A DNA stretch of 64,000 bases from Spirosoma sp. SC4-14 (GTDB lineage Bacteria; Bacteroidota; Bacteroidia; Cytophagales; Spirosomataceae), in assembly GCF_037201965.1 (NCBI RefSeq), contig NZ_CP147519.1, forward strand, positions 186,001 through 250,000. Reading direction: 5' to 3'. The position numbers and the translations under genes are program-made. Positions within the stretch are counted from its first letter, which is position 1. Each line of letters begins with the position of its first letter. Below are positions 1 through 9,475 of this stretch, piece by piece. The notes below the pieces were generated by a model. It did not search any database and was not told the DNA's origin. It was given only the letters and a program-made list of their open reading frames with translations.

Positions 1-1
1 T

Positions 2-2674
2 CAAATCAAGGATAAAAGTCACCTTGATAAGGAGTTCAAGCCGTTTGAACTGTACATCAAATTTCTAATAGAATACTTCGGACGGAATATCGAGTATGAT
101 CCCGAAACGGTGGGCGATGTGCCCAGCTCATTTAAAAAGCTGTCTTATCAGGTAGATGCCGTTAACGAAGGATACCAGATGCTAATGGACCATAATGGAT
201 TCATTCTGGCAGATGTTGTTGGAACAGGAAAAACGGTTATGGCGACTATGTTGGCAAAGCGTTTTATTATCGCCAATGGTACCGCTCATACGAAGATTCT
301 AGTGATTTACCCGCCTGCGCTTGAAAAAAGCTGGAAACGTACCTTCAAACAGTTTGGTATCGACCGTTATGCCAAGTTTGTTAGCAATGGTAGCTTAGAC
401 AAAATAATTAAAGAAGATATTAATTATTGGACGAAAGAGGAGTATGATTTAGTGCTTGTCGATGAAGCCCACCGCTTTCGAAATCACCAGTCCCAGGCGT
501 TCCAAAATCTACAAATCATCTGCAAGGCCGGACGATTAACGAATGGCATAATTGAGGGGAACCAGAAAAAGGTCGTGCTTATTTCGGCAACGCCCCTCAA
601 TAACCATCCTCGTGACCTGTACTACTTGTTGTCATTATTCCAGAACATCCGCCGTTCCACGTTACCCGAGACAAACCTGCAACGCTATTTCGGTCGCGCA
701 TTTGATGAATACCGACATATTCAGCGTACTGACCCGCCCGACATGGATCGACTGCGTACGTTATATACTGACATACGCGAACGGATTGTGAAGCCGATCA
801 CGATTCGTCGAACGCGTGCTGATCTGACGGGTACAGAGCGGTATCGACAGGATTTGGACGATCAGGGTATCCGATTTCCTGACATGGCCGACCCAGTCGC
901 GATTCAATACCAGATGAGTCCAGCGCTGGAGCAGTTATTTTACACGACTATCTTATGCTTGACTGACGCCGATCAGATTCAATACATGCGTTACCAAGCC
1001 ATTACCCAGCTTGAGGATAGAGTCCGCGAAGAATACTATCCGCTGTACCGTGAACAGTCCGCGTTTGGATTAGCGGGTATCATGCGAACGCGCTTTGTAA
1101 AACGTTTAGAAAGTAGCTTTTATGCTTTCAAACAGTCTTTAGGGACGTTCCATTCGGCAACAAAGTTTATGCTTCAAGCCTACCAAAATGGTAAGGTATT
1201 CATTTCACCCGACCTAGACATTAATTACTTACTAGAAAAAGGGTTAGATGAGGAAGAGATCGAAGAAGCTGTACTGGAGCTGTCAGACACCAAACCCGGA
1301 AACCGTGTTTTCAACAGTTCCGATTTTAAACCCACATTTGCTGAAGGCTTACAACAGGATTTAACAATTCTAACCCACCTCTGTGAGGCTTGGGAGCAAG
1401 TTGAAGAAGATCCTAAATGGGATAAATTTCGATATTTACTAGAAAACGAATTGTTTGCTCAGCCACGAAACCGGGAGAAGAAATTAGTCGTCTTTTCTGA
1501 GTCTAAGGATACATCAGACTATCTAGTACGACGGATGCGGGAGGCAGGTTTTACGGATATGCTAGCCGTTTCGGCCGAAAATCGCAAAGCGCTTTTTGAA
1601 TGCATCTTGGAAAATTTTGACGCTAATTACGACCGGTCATTCAAGAACGATTACAATATAATTGTCACGACAGAAGTGTTGGCCGAAGGCGTCAACCTAC
1701 ACCGCTCTAACGTGATTGTTAATTATGATACGCCTTGGAATGCAACCCGGTTAATGCAACGTATCGGCCGGGTGAATCGAATTGGTTCGAAAGCCCCGAC
1801 GATCTATAACTACAATTTCTACCCATCAGCGCAGGGTGATGGTATGATTGAACTGTATAAAAAGTCGTACCTGAAATTACAGGGGTTCCATACTGTCTTC
1901 GGCGAAGATGCTCGTGTATATACATTAGAGGAGATCATTGAGCAATTCCGGTTATTTAATCAGGTTGGTGAGCAGCGGGATATTCGCTTAGAATACTTAG
2001 AGTTTATTCGCAAATTTAGAGCTGACCAACCGGATGAGTTTCGGCGCATTAAAAAGCTTCCACGCAAAGCTCGTACAGGTAGGCGTCCCAAAACCAATGA
2101 CGAGTCATACGCTGGTTCATCAATCTGCTTTGTACAAAATGACTTTAAAAAAGAACTGTACTTAACAGATAACAACCATATCCGTGAGTTAACGTTCGAG
2201 GAAGCGGTTCGGGTATTTGAAGCACAAGCGAATGAAGAATCAGTGACACTACCTGAATTTCACTTTGAGCATATCAGCCGAACAGTTCGCAAGTTCGATG
2301 CCGACATGCAGGCGCAGCAACAACCGACGCCTGTTAGCGAGCAGGCAGACGCACGAACGAATTATGCTAAGGCGTTTTTACGCCAATTACATCCACACGC
2401 TCTGACAGACCAGTTTGAAGTAGCTTACCGAAAACTGATTCCACTATTGGACGAAGGAACGTATATTAACTTAACCATTGATCTTGACCGGTTACGCCGG
2501 GAAAGTCAGAAACGAGGTAAACTAGCCGGCATTGAACAGGCAGTCATCAAAATTGCCGAAAAGTACACTAGTAAACTCAACTTAGCAGATGAGCAGCCGG
2601 AGGGTGACGAGAAACCCCAGAAGCTGCTTTCTGCTGAACCCGAAATCATCATCTCCGAAACCTTTACTAAGTAA
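2..2674 (+). CDS. SNF2-type DNA helicase of a restriction/defence system (5' partial)
   Basis: This is a superfamily 2 helicase. The reading frame is open to the left edge, so the N-terminus is missing; a GTG at 110 is only an internal candidate start. Counting from that GTG, a Walker A box (GTGKT) lies near residue 38, a DEAH box (VDEAH) near 117, and a C-terminal helicase domain ends in the arginine-finger motif QRIGRVNRIGS. Helicases of this build often carry a PLD-type nuclease domain upstream, which would be off the window; I cannot see it. The methyltransferase gene starts 46 bp downstream on the same strand, so the two are probably co-transcribed and work together. By family knowledge the helicase would translocate DNA during restriction. 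The system class (BREX-, DISARM- or type ISP-like) cannot be fixed from these two genes alone. Confidence 0.85.
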   Translation, partial: QIKDKSHLDKEFKPFELYIKFLIEYFGRNIEYDPETVGDVPSSFKKLSYQVDAVNEGYQMLMDHNGFILADVVGTGKTVMATMLAKRFIIANGTAHTKILVIYPPALEKSWKRTFKQFGIDRYAKFVSNGSLDKIIKEDINYWTKEEYDLVLVDEAHRFRNHQSQAFQNLQIICKAGRLTNGIIEGNQKKVVLISATPLNNHPRDLYYLLSLFQNIRRSTLPETNLQRYFGRAFDEYRHIQRTDPPDMDRLRTLYTDIRERIVKPITIRRTRADLTGTERYRQDLDDQGIRFPDMADPVAIQYQMSPALEQLFYTTILCLTDADQIQYMRYQAITQLEDRVREEYYPLYREQSAFGLAGIMRTRFVKRLESSFYAFKQSLGTFHSATKFMLQAYQNGKVFISPDLDINYLLEKGLDEEEIEEAVLELSDTKPGNRVFNSSDFKPTFAEGLQQDLTILTHLCEAWEQVEEDPKWDKFRYLLENELFAQPRNREKKLVVFSESKDTSDYLVRRMREAGFTDMLAVSAENRKALFECILENFDANYDRSFKNDYNIIVTTEVLAEGVNLHRSNVIVNYDTPWNATRLMQRIGRVNRIGSKAPTIYNYNFYPSAQGDGMIELYKKSYLKLQGFHTVFGEDARVYTLEEIIEQFRLFNQVGEQRDIRLEYLEFIRKFRADQPDEFRRIKKLPRKARTGRRPKTNDESYAGSSICFVQNDFKKELYLTDNNHIRELTFEEAVRVFEAQANEESVTLPEFHFEHISRTVRKFDADMQAQQQPTPVSEQADARTNYAKAFLRQLHPHALTDQFEVAYRKLIPLLDEGTYINLTIDLDRLRRESQKRGKLAGIEQAVIKIAEKYTSKLNLADEQPEGDEKPQKLLSAEPEIIISETFTK

Positions 2675-2720
2675 CTTAAGCCTAAATCGATAATCTGACA
2701 ATTCTTATTATCACACCACG

Positions 2721-5700
2721 ATGACAAAAGACGCTATCCTAAACCTGCTGCAAAAGGCTTATGACCGTACTACCTGGCAACCTTTTATCCGTGAACTTTT
2801 TGGTAGTGGTACATACTACACAAATCCTGAACCGGTTTTTTTACCTGCAAATGAACTTGCCGATAAAGCTGTTGAACTAGGTTCCTTTATGACTACCGAC
2901 AACCGGCAGATTGGCTTGTTTGAAGTTCAGCTAAAAGTCGGTGTTCGCATTGAAGGTAGGCGGGTTGGCCTACGGCAGTTACTCAAATCAATGTATAAGC
3001 TGGTAGATGGGGCGCTGGTCGTCTTTATATGTGATGACGGTACATGGCGGTTTTCCTATGTCTCCGAAATATTTACTTACGACGCCAGCGGTAATCAGCA
3101 AGAGCTTAAAACGGAACCTAAACGATTTACGTATGCACTAGGTCGTGGTAAAAATACGCGTACTGCCGCCGACCGATTTTACGAATTAGCCCAACGGCGG
3201 GCTACAGGTGTTCTGCTTGATGACTTGCGCCGAGCTTTTTCAGTCGAGACGCTGACAAAAGAGTTTTACCGAGAATTGTCAGACTGGTACTTTTGGGCTC
3301 TGCAACACGTACGTTTTCCTGAAGACGCAGAAACGAATACTGATATACGTAATGCAACTAATACCATCCGGCTAATTACTCGGTTAATATTTGTTTGGTT
3401 TCTCAAGCAAAAAAAGCAAAATGGGGGCTTAATCCCAGATGACTTGTTTGACCGTGATGTCATTGCCAAACTGATTAAAGGGTTTCGGCCTGATAAGGAT
3501 ACACTATTTACGTCTACAGGTGAAGGGGATAAAACGGGCAGTACCTATTATAAAGCCATTCTACAAAATCTATTCTTTGCTACCTTAAACACAGAGATGA
3601 CGGGCGACAACCGCAAGTTCATCAGCCGTCAATATGGTGTACAGGAGTTTTACCGCTATGAGCGTTACTTTCAGGATGTAGAACGTTTTTTGGAGTTGAC
3701 CCAACCCGTACCATTTTTGAACGGTGGCTTGTTCGAGAATCTTGACCGGAACGTGGGTGAGCCAAATGAGATACGTATCGACTGCTTCTCTAACAAACGC
3801 GACAATGAAGAGCGATTGGCCGTACCGGATTTTCTCTTTTTCGGCGAAGATGTCGTTGACTTAAGTAGTATCTACGATGATAAAAAGCGCAAAGCCGTGC
3901 GTGTCCGGGGTTTAATTCGCATCCTGAATAGTTACAATTTTACCATTGAGGAAAATACACCAACTGAAATTGAAGTAGCACTTGATCCTGAACTGCTAGG
4001 TAAAGTATTCGAAAACCTGTTGGCCAGTTACAACCCTGAAACTCGGACTACCGCCCGCAAACAGACCGGCTCATTCTATACGCCACGCGAAGTAGTTGAG
4101 TACATGGTTGACGAGGGGCTAAAAGTTCAATTGGCTCGCAAGTTGACACAGGCAGGGCCGTTGGCATACGCTGAACCAGGTAGCAAGCAAACCCAATTAT
4201 TTGGTAATGAAGTCAAACGTGGTCAGCTTTCCATGGTGGCAGAGGTGGCTACAGCTGTGGTTATGGATGAAACTGAAGCCATTGAACAGTTAACGGAATT
4301 ATTCCGGTACGACTCAGAGGCCAATCCATTTGATTCCGAAACATCACGTGTACTGACCGAGACACTGTGCGCCTGCCGAATTTTCGATCTAGCATGTGGC
4401 TCTGGAGCGTTTCCGATGGGAGTTTTGCAACGTATGGTGCATCTACTCAGAAAGCTAGATCCGCAAAACGATTATCTAAGGGAGCTGCAACTTCGTCCAG
4501 TTATGAAGGAGATCGAGCAGGCTATACGTAAAGGGGGAGGGGGGCCAGTTGCAGACTTACAAAGCCAAGTTCAGGATATCATTCGTACGTTTAATGAAAA
4601 TACAGATGATTATGGCCGTAAGCTATTCTTAATTGAAAACTGCTTGTACGGAGCGGATATTCAGCCCATCGCCGTACAAATCTGTAAGCTAAGGTTTTTC
4701 ATATCATTAGTAGTTGAGCAACAACCTGATGCAGCTAAACCTAATTTAGGTATTCGGCCATTACCTAATCTGGAAACAAAATTTGTGGCGGCTAATACAC
4801 TAATTGGTCTGGAGAGACAGGGGGGATTGATTCGTGATCTGCGAGTGGAAGCACTCGAAAAAGATTTAGAAGATGTGCGCCATAAGCACTTTCGTGCTCG
4901 ATCGGCTGTGACCAAGAAGAAGTATCGTGACCAGGATAACGAGCTTCGTAATCAGATCGCTGATTTACTAAAAGCGAGCGGTTGGAAAACGGCCACTGCG
5001 GATCAAATTGCCGCTTGGAACCCCTATGATCAAAATACTCATGCCAGTTTCTTCGACGCTGAATGGATGTTTGGTATTACAGATGGATTTGATCTGGTGA
5101 TAGGAAACCCACCTTACGTGCAGTTACAGAAGTTAGGTAAGGTGACTGATCAACTTCAGAAACAAGGCTACCAAACGTTTGTGCGTACTGGTGATTTATA
5201 CTGCCTATTTTATGAAGCAGGCATGAATGCGCTCCGAAAAAATGGCGTATTATCATTCATTACATCGAACAAGTGGATGAAAGCAGGCTATGGCCAGGCG
5301 TTACGCAAATTCCTTACCGATAAGTGCAACCCTCTCAAGTTAATCGACTTTGGCGGCTACCAGGTGTTTGATGCAACGGTTGATACAAATATTTTAATTA
5401 TTGAAAAAGCTCCATATCAAAAGCAAACGTATGGAACAGTCATTACACGGGACTTTGAGAAACTAGCCAATATCAGCGTTTTCTTTCAGCTTAATTCACA
5501 ATTGATCCCCCTTGGCTCGCCTGAGGTTGGCTGGGTTATTCTATCACCTGCTGAAACGCGCATCAAACGCAAGATTGAAGAAGTCGGTAAGCCGCTAAAA
5601 GAATGGGATGTTAACATCTACCGTGGTATACTCACCGGATACAATGATGCTTTTATCATTAACGGGAATATCAAAGACCAGCTATTACAAAAATGTCCAG

Positions 5701-6416
5701 AAGCTGCTGAAATAATACGTCCGGTTCTGCGAGGCCGGGATATTAAAAGATATAAAGCCAATTTTGAGGATTTATGGCTTCTTTATATACCTTGGCATTT
5801 TCCAATACAAAATGATGAGTCAATCAATGGTAATTCGTTAGTTGCAGAGCAGCAATTCAAGCTTCACTATCCAGCGGTTTATGAACATTTATCGAGATAC
5901 AAAAAGCAATTACTAGAGAGAAATCCTGCCGAAACATGTATACGTTATGAGTGGTATGCAATGCAACGGTTTGGTGCAAATTATGTTGAAGATTTTTCCA
6001 AACGGAAGATAATATGGGGTAATCTGAACGTTGAAGCCACCTTCAGTTTAGACGAACTAGGAAGTTATATACTAGCCCCTTGTAATTTGTTGACATCTAA
6101 GAACCAAGATATTGAATATCTGCTCATTTTGTTAAACTCACCAGTCACGACTTATTTCATGAAAAATCAAGGATATAGCCGTGAGGGAGGATACGTCGAG
6201 TACAAACGGATTTTTCTTGAGCAACTACCTATTCCAGTTGCAGATTTACAAACGCTAAAACTGTGTAGAGATCTAGCGTCAAGTTTAAGTATGGTAACAT
6301 TGAGTAAAAGTCTGACTGATGAAATTGAGCAAGAAGCTGCTGAGATCGCCATTAAAAAATATGGACTTACACTAGATGAAAAGAGCTATTTATTCAAAGT
6401 GGCCAAGAAGATTTAA
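2721..6416 (+). CDS. Eco57I-like N6-adenine methyltransferase with switchable C-terminal specificity domain
   Basis: A 1231-residue protein of the Eco57I/type IIG methyltransferase build. The SAM-binding motif I (FDLACGSGAF) sits near residues 554-563 and the catalytic NPPY motif at about 796-799, typical of N6-adenine methylation. The first 500 residues form a large N-terminal region in which I cannot point to a clear PD-(D/E)xK nuclease. After residue 918 comes a TaqI-like target-recognition and C-terminal region. It starts at ATG 2721, shortly after the helicase gene, and ends tail-to-tail with a minus-strand open frame that is a divergent copy of its own C-terminus. The DNA at residue 919 (5475-5495) and at 5713-5780 recurs inverted in that copy, so the expressed 3' end can be exchanged. 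The product should bind and methylate a site set by the cassette currently installed. Whether it also cuts is unknown. Confidence 0.88.
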   Translation: MTKDAILNLLQKAYDRTTWQPFIRELFGSGTYYTNPEPVFLPANELADKAVELGSFMTTDNRQIGLFEVQLKVGVRIEGRRVGLRQLLKSMYKLVDGALVVFICDDGTWRFSYVSEIFTYDASGNQQELKTEPKRFTYALGRGKNTRTAADRFYELAQRRATGVLLDDLRRAFSVETLTKEFYRELSDWYFWALQHVRFPEDAETNTDIRNATNTIRLITRLIFVWFLKQKKQNGGLIPDDLFDRDVIAKLIKGFRPDKDTLFTSTGEGDKTGSTYYKAILQNLFFATLNTEMTGDNRKFISRQYGVQEFYRYERYFQDVERFLELTQPVPFLNGGLFENLDRNVGEPNEIRIDCFSNKRDNEERLAVPDFLFFGEDVVDLSSIYDDKKRKAVRVRGLIRILNSYNFTIEENTPTEIEVALDPELLGKVFENLLASYNPETRTTARKQTGSFYTPREVVEYMVDEGLKVQLARKLTQAGPLAYAEPGSKQTQLFGNEVKRGQLSMVAEVATAVVMDETEAIEQLTELFRYDSEANPFDSETSRVLTETLCACRIFDLACGSGAFPMGVLQRMVHLLRKLDPQNDYLRELQLRPVMKEIEQAIRKGGGGPVADLQSQVQDIIRTFNENTDDYGRKLFLIENCLYGADIQPIAVQICKLRFFISLVVEQQPDAAKPNLGIRPLPNLETKFVAANTLIGLERQGGLIRDLRVEALEKDLEDVRHKHFRARSAVTKKKYRDQDNELRNQIADLLKASGWKTATADQIAAWNPYDQNTHASFFDAEWMFGITDGFDLVIGNPPYVQLQKLGKVTDQLQKQGYQTFVRTGDLYCLFYEAGMNALRKNGVLSFITSNKWMKAGYGQALRKFLTDKCNPLKLIDFGGYQVFDATVDTNILIIEKAPYQKQTYGTVITRDFEKLANISVFFQLNSQLIPLGSPEVGWVILSPAETRIKRKIEEVGKPLKEWDVNIYRGILTGYNDAFIINGNIKDQLLQKCPEAAEIIRPVLRGRDIKRYKANFEDLWLLYIPWHFPIQNDESINGNSLVAEQQFKLHYPAVYEHLSRYKKQLLERNPAETCIRYEWYAMQRFGANYVEDFSKRKIIWGNLNVEATFSLDELGSYILAPCNLLTSKNQDIEYLLILLNSPVTTYFMKNQGYSREGGYVEYKRIFLEQLPIPVADLQTLKLCRDLASSLSMVTLSKSLTDEIEQEAAEIAIKKYGLTLDEKSYLFKVAKKI
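5475..5495 (+). repeat. Inverted repeat A, left copy (21 bp, perfect)
   Basis: These 21 bases, starting AGCGTTTTCTTTCAG, recur exactly as the reverse complement at 7267-7287. The repeat lies in the methyltransferase at codon 919 and in the same reading frame at the start of the silent cassette. It is the outermost shared sequence, so it is the best candidate crossover site for the adjacent serine recombinase. Confidence 0.88.
5713..5780 (+). repeat. Inverted repeat B, left copy (68 bp, perfect)
   Basis: A 68-bp block encoding the conserved IRPVLRGRDIKRYKANFEDL segment of the specificity region. It is identical at every base to the reverse complement of 6982-7049, while the flanking codons differ at many positions. 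Perfect identity inside diverged sequence points to recent or repeated exchange between the cassettes. Confidence 0.9.
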
Positions 6417-7287
6417 CTACAGTAACTTCTTCTTTAGAAAGATCATACATATCGTAAAAAATCAGGTCCAATTCGTTTTCTAGCTCTGCTGTGTTCAAAT
6501 TCTCCTCTTTACGAGCAAGAATCTGATCAACATAAGCACAGAATTCTTTTTCAAGTGTTTCGGACGGCTTTATTACTTTAATCTGCTCAAAAAAGACTTT
6601 TCGTAGCTCACGTCTGTCTTCCCCAAGATCTGGAAAGCTTGTTTTGTAAACAGATTTAAAAAGTGTCGAATTAAAGAAGGCAACAAGATATTTTAAATGT
6701 GTACCAACCATGAAAAACGTTTTATTATTCAGATAGTAGCCGCTATCGTCATAGACAAAAGGGAGAAACTTTGTAATTTCTGGATATATAATCTTAGGCT
6801 TCTCTAAATCTAGTAGATAGGCGCAATTACGTAAATTAGTCCAATGACTACCCTGATCTTCACGTGTCTCAATCAATGGTTTAAATTTTTGCTGATTCAA
6901 GTACTCGAAAATAGCTGGGTAATCTCTTTCAACATTAATCCTATCAAGCTTTAAACTACGCTGGCCATTGTGAGTATTTATAAGCCATAAATCCTCAAAA
7001 TTGGCTTTATATCTTTTAATATCCCGGCCTCGCAGAACCGGACGTATTAACTCAGCAGAATTTGCATCTCTTCTTATCAACTCGTCCTTAGTTTGGCCAC
7101 TAATGATGAAAGCATCATTAAACCCCGTTTTGATGCCATAGTTAATTTGTATATCCCATTCTTTCAGAGGTCTCCCTGATTCTTCTATCTTCCACTTAAT
7201 CCGTGTCTCAGCCGGAGACAAAATTACCCAACCGGTTTCTGAATTTGTAAACGCAGTTGGTTGCCCATTAAGCTGAAAGAAAACGCT
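6394..7287 (-). CDS. Silent inverted cassette: alternative C-terminal specificity domain of the methyltransferase
   Basis: An open frame of about 297 codons, with no ATG at its 5' end and no gene upstream in its orientation. Its start matches the methyltransferase from residue 919: both read SVFFQLN, then GWVILSPAETRIK, and both contain ELIRPVLRGRDIKRYKANFE or a near match. The rest, including the putative DNA-recognition part, diverges strongly. The frame closes with a TGA just upstream of the shared sequence. A TTG at 7221 could serve as a start, but a 275-residue isolated specificity domain is a poor free-standing protein. The cassette overlaps the last 23 bp of the expressed gene tail-to-tail. 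I infer a promoterless store: inversion between 5475-5495 and 7267-7287 would join it in frame to residue 918, giving a protein of about 1215 residues with a new target site. Confidence 0.82.
   Translation of the reverse strand, partial: SVFFQLNGQPTAFTNSETGWVILSPAETRIKWKIEESGRPLKEWDIQINYGIKTGFNDAFIISGQTKDELIRRDANSAELIRPVLRGRDIKRYKANFEDLWLINTHNGQRSLKLDRINVERDYPAIFEYLNQQKFKPLIETREDQGSHWTNLRNCAYLLDLEKPKIIYPEITKFLPFVYDDSGYYLNNKTFFMVGTHLKYLVAFFNSTLFKSVYKTSFPDLGEDRRELRKVFFEQIKVIKPSETLEKEFCAYVDQILARKEENLNTAELENELDLIFYDMYDLSKEEVTVVKSSWPL
6982..7049 (-). repeat. Inverted repeat B, right copy (68 bp, perfect)
   Basis: Exact reverse complement of 5713-5780, within the silent cassette. A crossover here would create a chimera that keeps the upstream part of the resident specificity region and takes only the distal part of the silent one. 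Confidence 0.9.
7267..7287 (-). repeat. Inverted repeat A, right copy (21 bp, perfect)
   Basis: Exact reverse complement of 5475-5495. It lies about 150 bp upstream of the recombinase start codon. Inversion between the two copies would flip about 1.8 kb. Confidence 0.88.
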
Positions 7288-7434
7288 AACCCGACAAACG
7301 GCTCAAGAATTGCATACATAAACTATGACACACTATAAATTCAACAATTTATGCATAACTAAAGGGAATCTACAGATTGAACACTGTTTATATTGGAAAG
7401 AATCTATATTCAGTTTTTCTTAACATTCCCTACG

Positions 7435-8040
7435 ATGCTATTTGCCTATATCCGCGTTAGTACAGACCGCCAAAACACCGAAAACCAACGCTTTGAGTTG
7501 GAACGTTTCTCTAAAGAACGAAACTGGATCGTTGACACCTGGACCGAAGAAACGGTAAGCTCAACCGAGAAACTAGAGAGTCGAAAGCTGTTCGGCCTAT
7601 TGAACTACCTGCGCAGAGGAGATATCCTAATCGTCACCGAGTTGTCCCGCCTTGGTCGTAACCTCATGCAGATCATGAACATCCTGCATCATTGCATGGA
7701 GAAAGAAATCCTGATCTATACTGCCAAGGAACGCTACGAATTAGGTAATAACATCAACTCAAAAGTCCTCGCCTTCGCTTTTGGTCTTTCAGCCGAGATT
7801 GAGCGCAATCTAATCTCCCAGCGTACCAAAGAAGCCCTTGCTCGTCGAAAGGCGGAAGGGAAGATATTGGGCCGTCCTAAAGGTAAAAAGTCAAAAACGC
7901 AGAAATTGACGGGCAAGGAAGAGGAAATAAAAAAACTGCTAGAAAAGCGAATATCCGTATGCGGTATTAGTCGAATTTTAGGTGTACATCGTATGACGTT
8001 GAGTGCTTATATTAAAACGCATAAGATAAAAGCAGCATAA
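7435..8040 (+). CDS. Small serine recombinase (resolvase/invertase family), probable cassette invertase
   Basis: About 201 residues from ATG 7435; an upstream TTG at 7393 only adds a hydrophobic run, and the family's N-terminus begins at LFAYIRVSTDRQ. The catalytic serine is Ser9 in RVSTDRQ, followed by the conserved ELSRLGRN region and the SAEIERNLISQRTKEAL helix. A C-terminal helix-turn-helix is also present (ISRILGVHRMTLSAYIK). The size fits Hin/Gin-type invertases and Tn3-type resolvases. It lies immediately beyond the silent methyltransferase cassette, the usual place for a dedicated invertase. I infer that it flips the 5475-7287 segment. It could instead be a resolvase left from a transposon, although no transposase adjoins it. 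Confidence 0.85.
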   Translation: MLFAYIRVSTDRQNTENQRFELERFSKERNWIVDTWTEETVSSTEKLESRKLFGLLNYLRRGDILIVTELSRLGRNLMQIMNILHHCMEKEILIYTAKERYELGNNINSKVLAFAFGLSAEIERNLISQRTKEALARRKAEGKILGRPKGKKSKTQKLTGKEEEIKKLLEKRISVCGISRILGVHRMTLSAYIKTHKIKAA

Positions 8041-8095
8041 TTGTAGAAATGCAATCAAGCTTCAAAAGCCACTAAAGATTTAAACTCTTAAATCA

Positions 8096-9388
8096 TTGAC
8101 CTCTCCTTTTATCAGCACATTGACGCAACCTGGTTTGCTAAATGTTCTCAATACTGCCCGGCAACAACTTATATATGCTGCACCCGGTATTTCAACCGAT
8201 ATTGCAAAGGTGTTGGTTACCTTAAGAAACCAAGGTATTAAAGTGAAAGTCATTATTGATCCTGCTGAGGAATCGTTCCGAAACAGCTATGGAGAATTAA
8301 AGGCGATACAAATAATCCAGCAGGGGAACTGTGAAGTTTTGGAAGTTCCTGGAAACAGAGTCTCTTTTGTCCTCGTCGACAATGCCGGCTACTTACTGTT
8401 TAACCAGAGCTTAGCACTCGAAGAGCAGGGACCAGGCACGAATGCTGTTCAACTGAATTCAGTCCAGCAACAACAACTCTTGCTGCATTTCTTCCCACCT
8501 CGCAACGTGTTCGAGGCTACCCAGCGCATTCGGGACCTACAGCAGGCCGTCCAGAATGCGCCGATTGACATCAATCAGCTTACGACGGAAGTGGACACTC
8601 GTATTGGGGAATCGGTGGCCTGTCCACTTAACTCAGTAATTTTTAAAGAGGTGGAGAAGAACTTGACAGATAACCCACCCGTACACCCCGACCGTCGACG
8701 GCAGATTATGATCTATACGTCAAAATTTCAGTTTGTTGAGCTGGAGTTCAAAGGCGCTAATCTCACTTATAAGCGTGTGGATATACCCAAAGACGTGCTG
8801 CCGGTCCGGGATAAGCGGCTGAAAGATGCGTTGGAAACAAAGTTGAAGATTTTGGAAACGCAAGATAATCTGCCCAAATCATGGCTAACGCTTAAGGACA
8901 ACGTAGAGAAGACCCGTGAAGAATTTTTAGTCAAGATTATTACGGCTAACAAGAATGTATTAAATCTTAGCCGAAAGAAAGCGTTTACTGAAGCGATTGT
9001 TGCACTAGAACAAACCGTTGCTAGTGCTAAGCAGGAGTTAGCCAGCTTTCTTATGGCCGAAATTAAACAGACCAAAAATCGCTTTGTACAAACACTCCTG
9101 AACTTTTTTACTGATAATCCGCCCGATGAATTGCGTTTGTTTGTCGATGATGTAAACTACCTGACGTATTTAAAAGATTACGCTGAAGACATCATCCGAA
9201 AGATTAACTTTCCCAAGCCAGCTGCGGAAATGGAAAAAATTACCTTCTCCGTGCGCTATTACGATGTGACCTGGGAGGATTTGAACAGTGAACAGTTTTT
9301 GAAGGAACTAAATACTAAAGGACTTATCACAGATCAAGACTTTACACAGCTACGCGAAACAGAGCAAGTCTTTAAGAGCAGAAAATGA
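8096..9388 (+). CDS. Hypothetical 430-residue defence-island protein with a PLD-like N-terminal region
   Basis: Start is TTG 8096: the frame is closed by a TAA at 8081-8083 and no ATG or GTG lies between. The N-terminal 130 residues (AARQQLIYAAPGIS-like helix, then LRNQGIKVKVIID and a VLVDNAGYLLFN strand) resemble the order of elements in phospholipase D-type domains, but no HxKxxxxD motif is present, so nuclease activity is not supported. The rest is largely helical and charged (residues about 200-350), ending in a short mixed region. It sits between the recombinase and the DUF262 gene, all on the plus strand. I do not recognise the family with confidence; its context suggests a partner or sensor in the defence locus. 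Confidence 0.6.
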   Translation: MTSPFISTLTQPGLLNVLNTARQQLIYAAPGISTDIAKVLVTLRNQGIKVKVIIDPAEESFRNSYGELKAIQIIQQGNCEVLEVPGNRVSFVLVDNAGYLLFNQSLALEEQGPGTNAVQLNSVQQQQLLLHFFPPRNVFEATQRIRDLQQAVQNAPIDINQLTTEVDTRIGESVACPLNSVIFKEVEKNLTDNPPVHPDRRRQIMIYTSKFQFVELEFKGANLTYKRVDIPKDVLPVRDKRLKDALETKLKILETQDNLPKSWLTLKDNVEKTREEFLVKIITANKNVLNLSRKKAFTEAIVALEQTVASAKQELASFLMAEIKQTKNRFVQTLLNFFTDNPPDELRLFVDDVNYLTYLKDYAEDIIRKINFPKPAAEMEKITFSVRYYDVTWEDLNSEQFLKELNTKGLITDQDFTQLRETEQVFKSRK

Positions 9389-9475
9389 TTAGATTCCCAT
9401 GATAAATTAGCATCTATGTTTGGAACCAAACCTATTAAAAATAAAATATTTAGCCTCAACGACATCTTCATTTAA

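Noticed and set aside
6394..7221. Free-standing 275-residue methyltransferase subunit
   Set aside because: The TTG start falls within homology to the full enzyme, the frame extends upstream to the inverted repeat and no promoter context is evident, so a silent cassette fits better.
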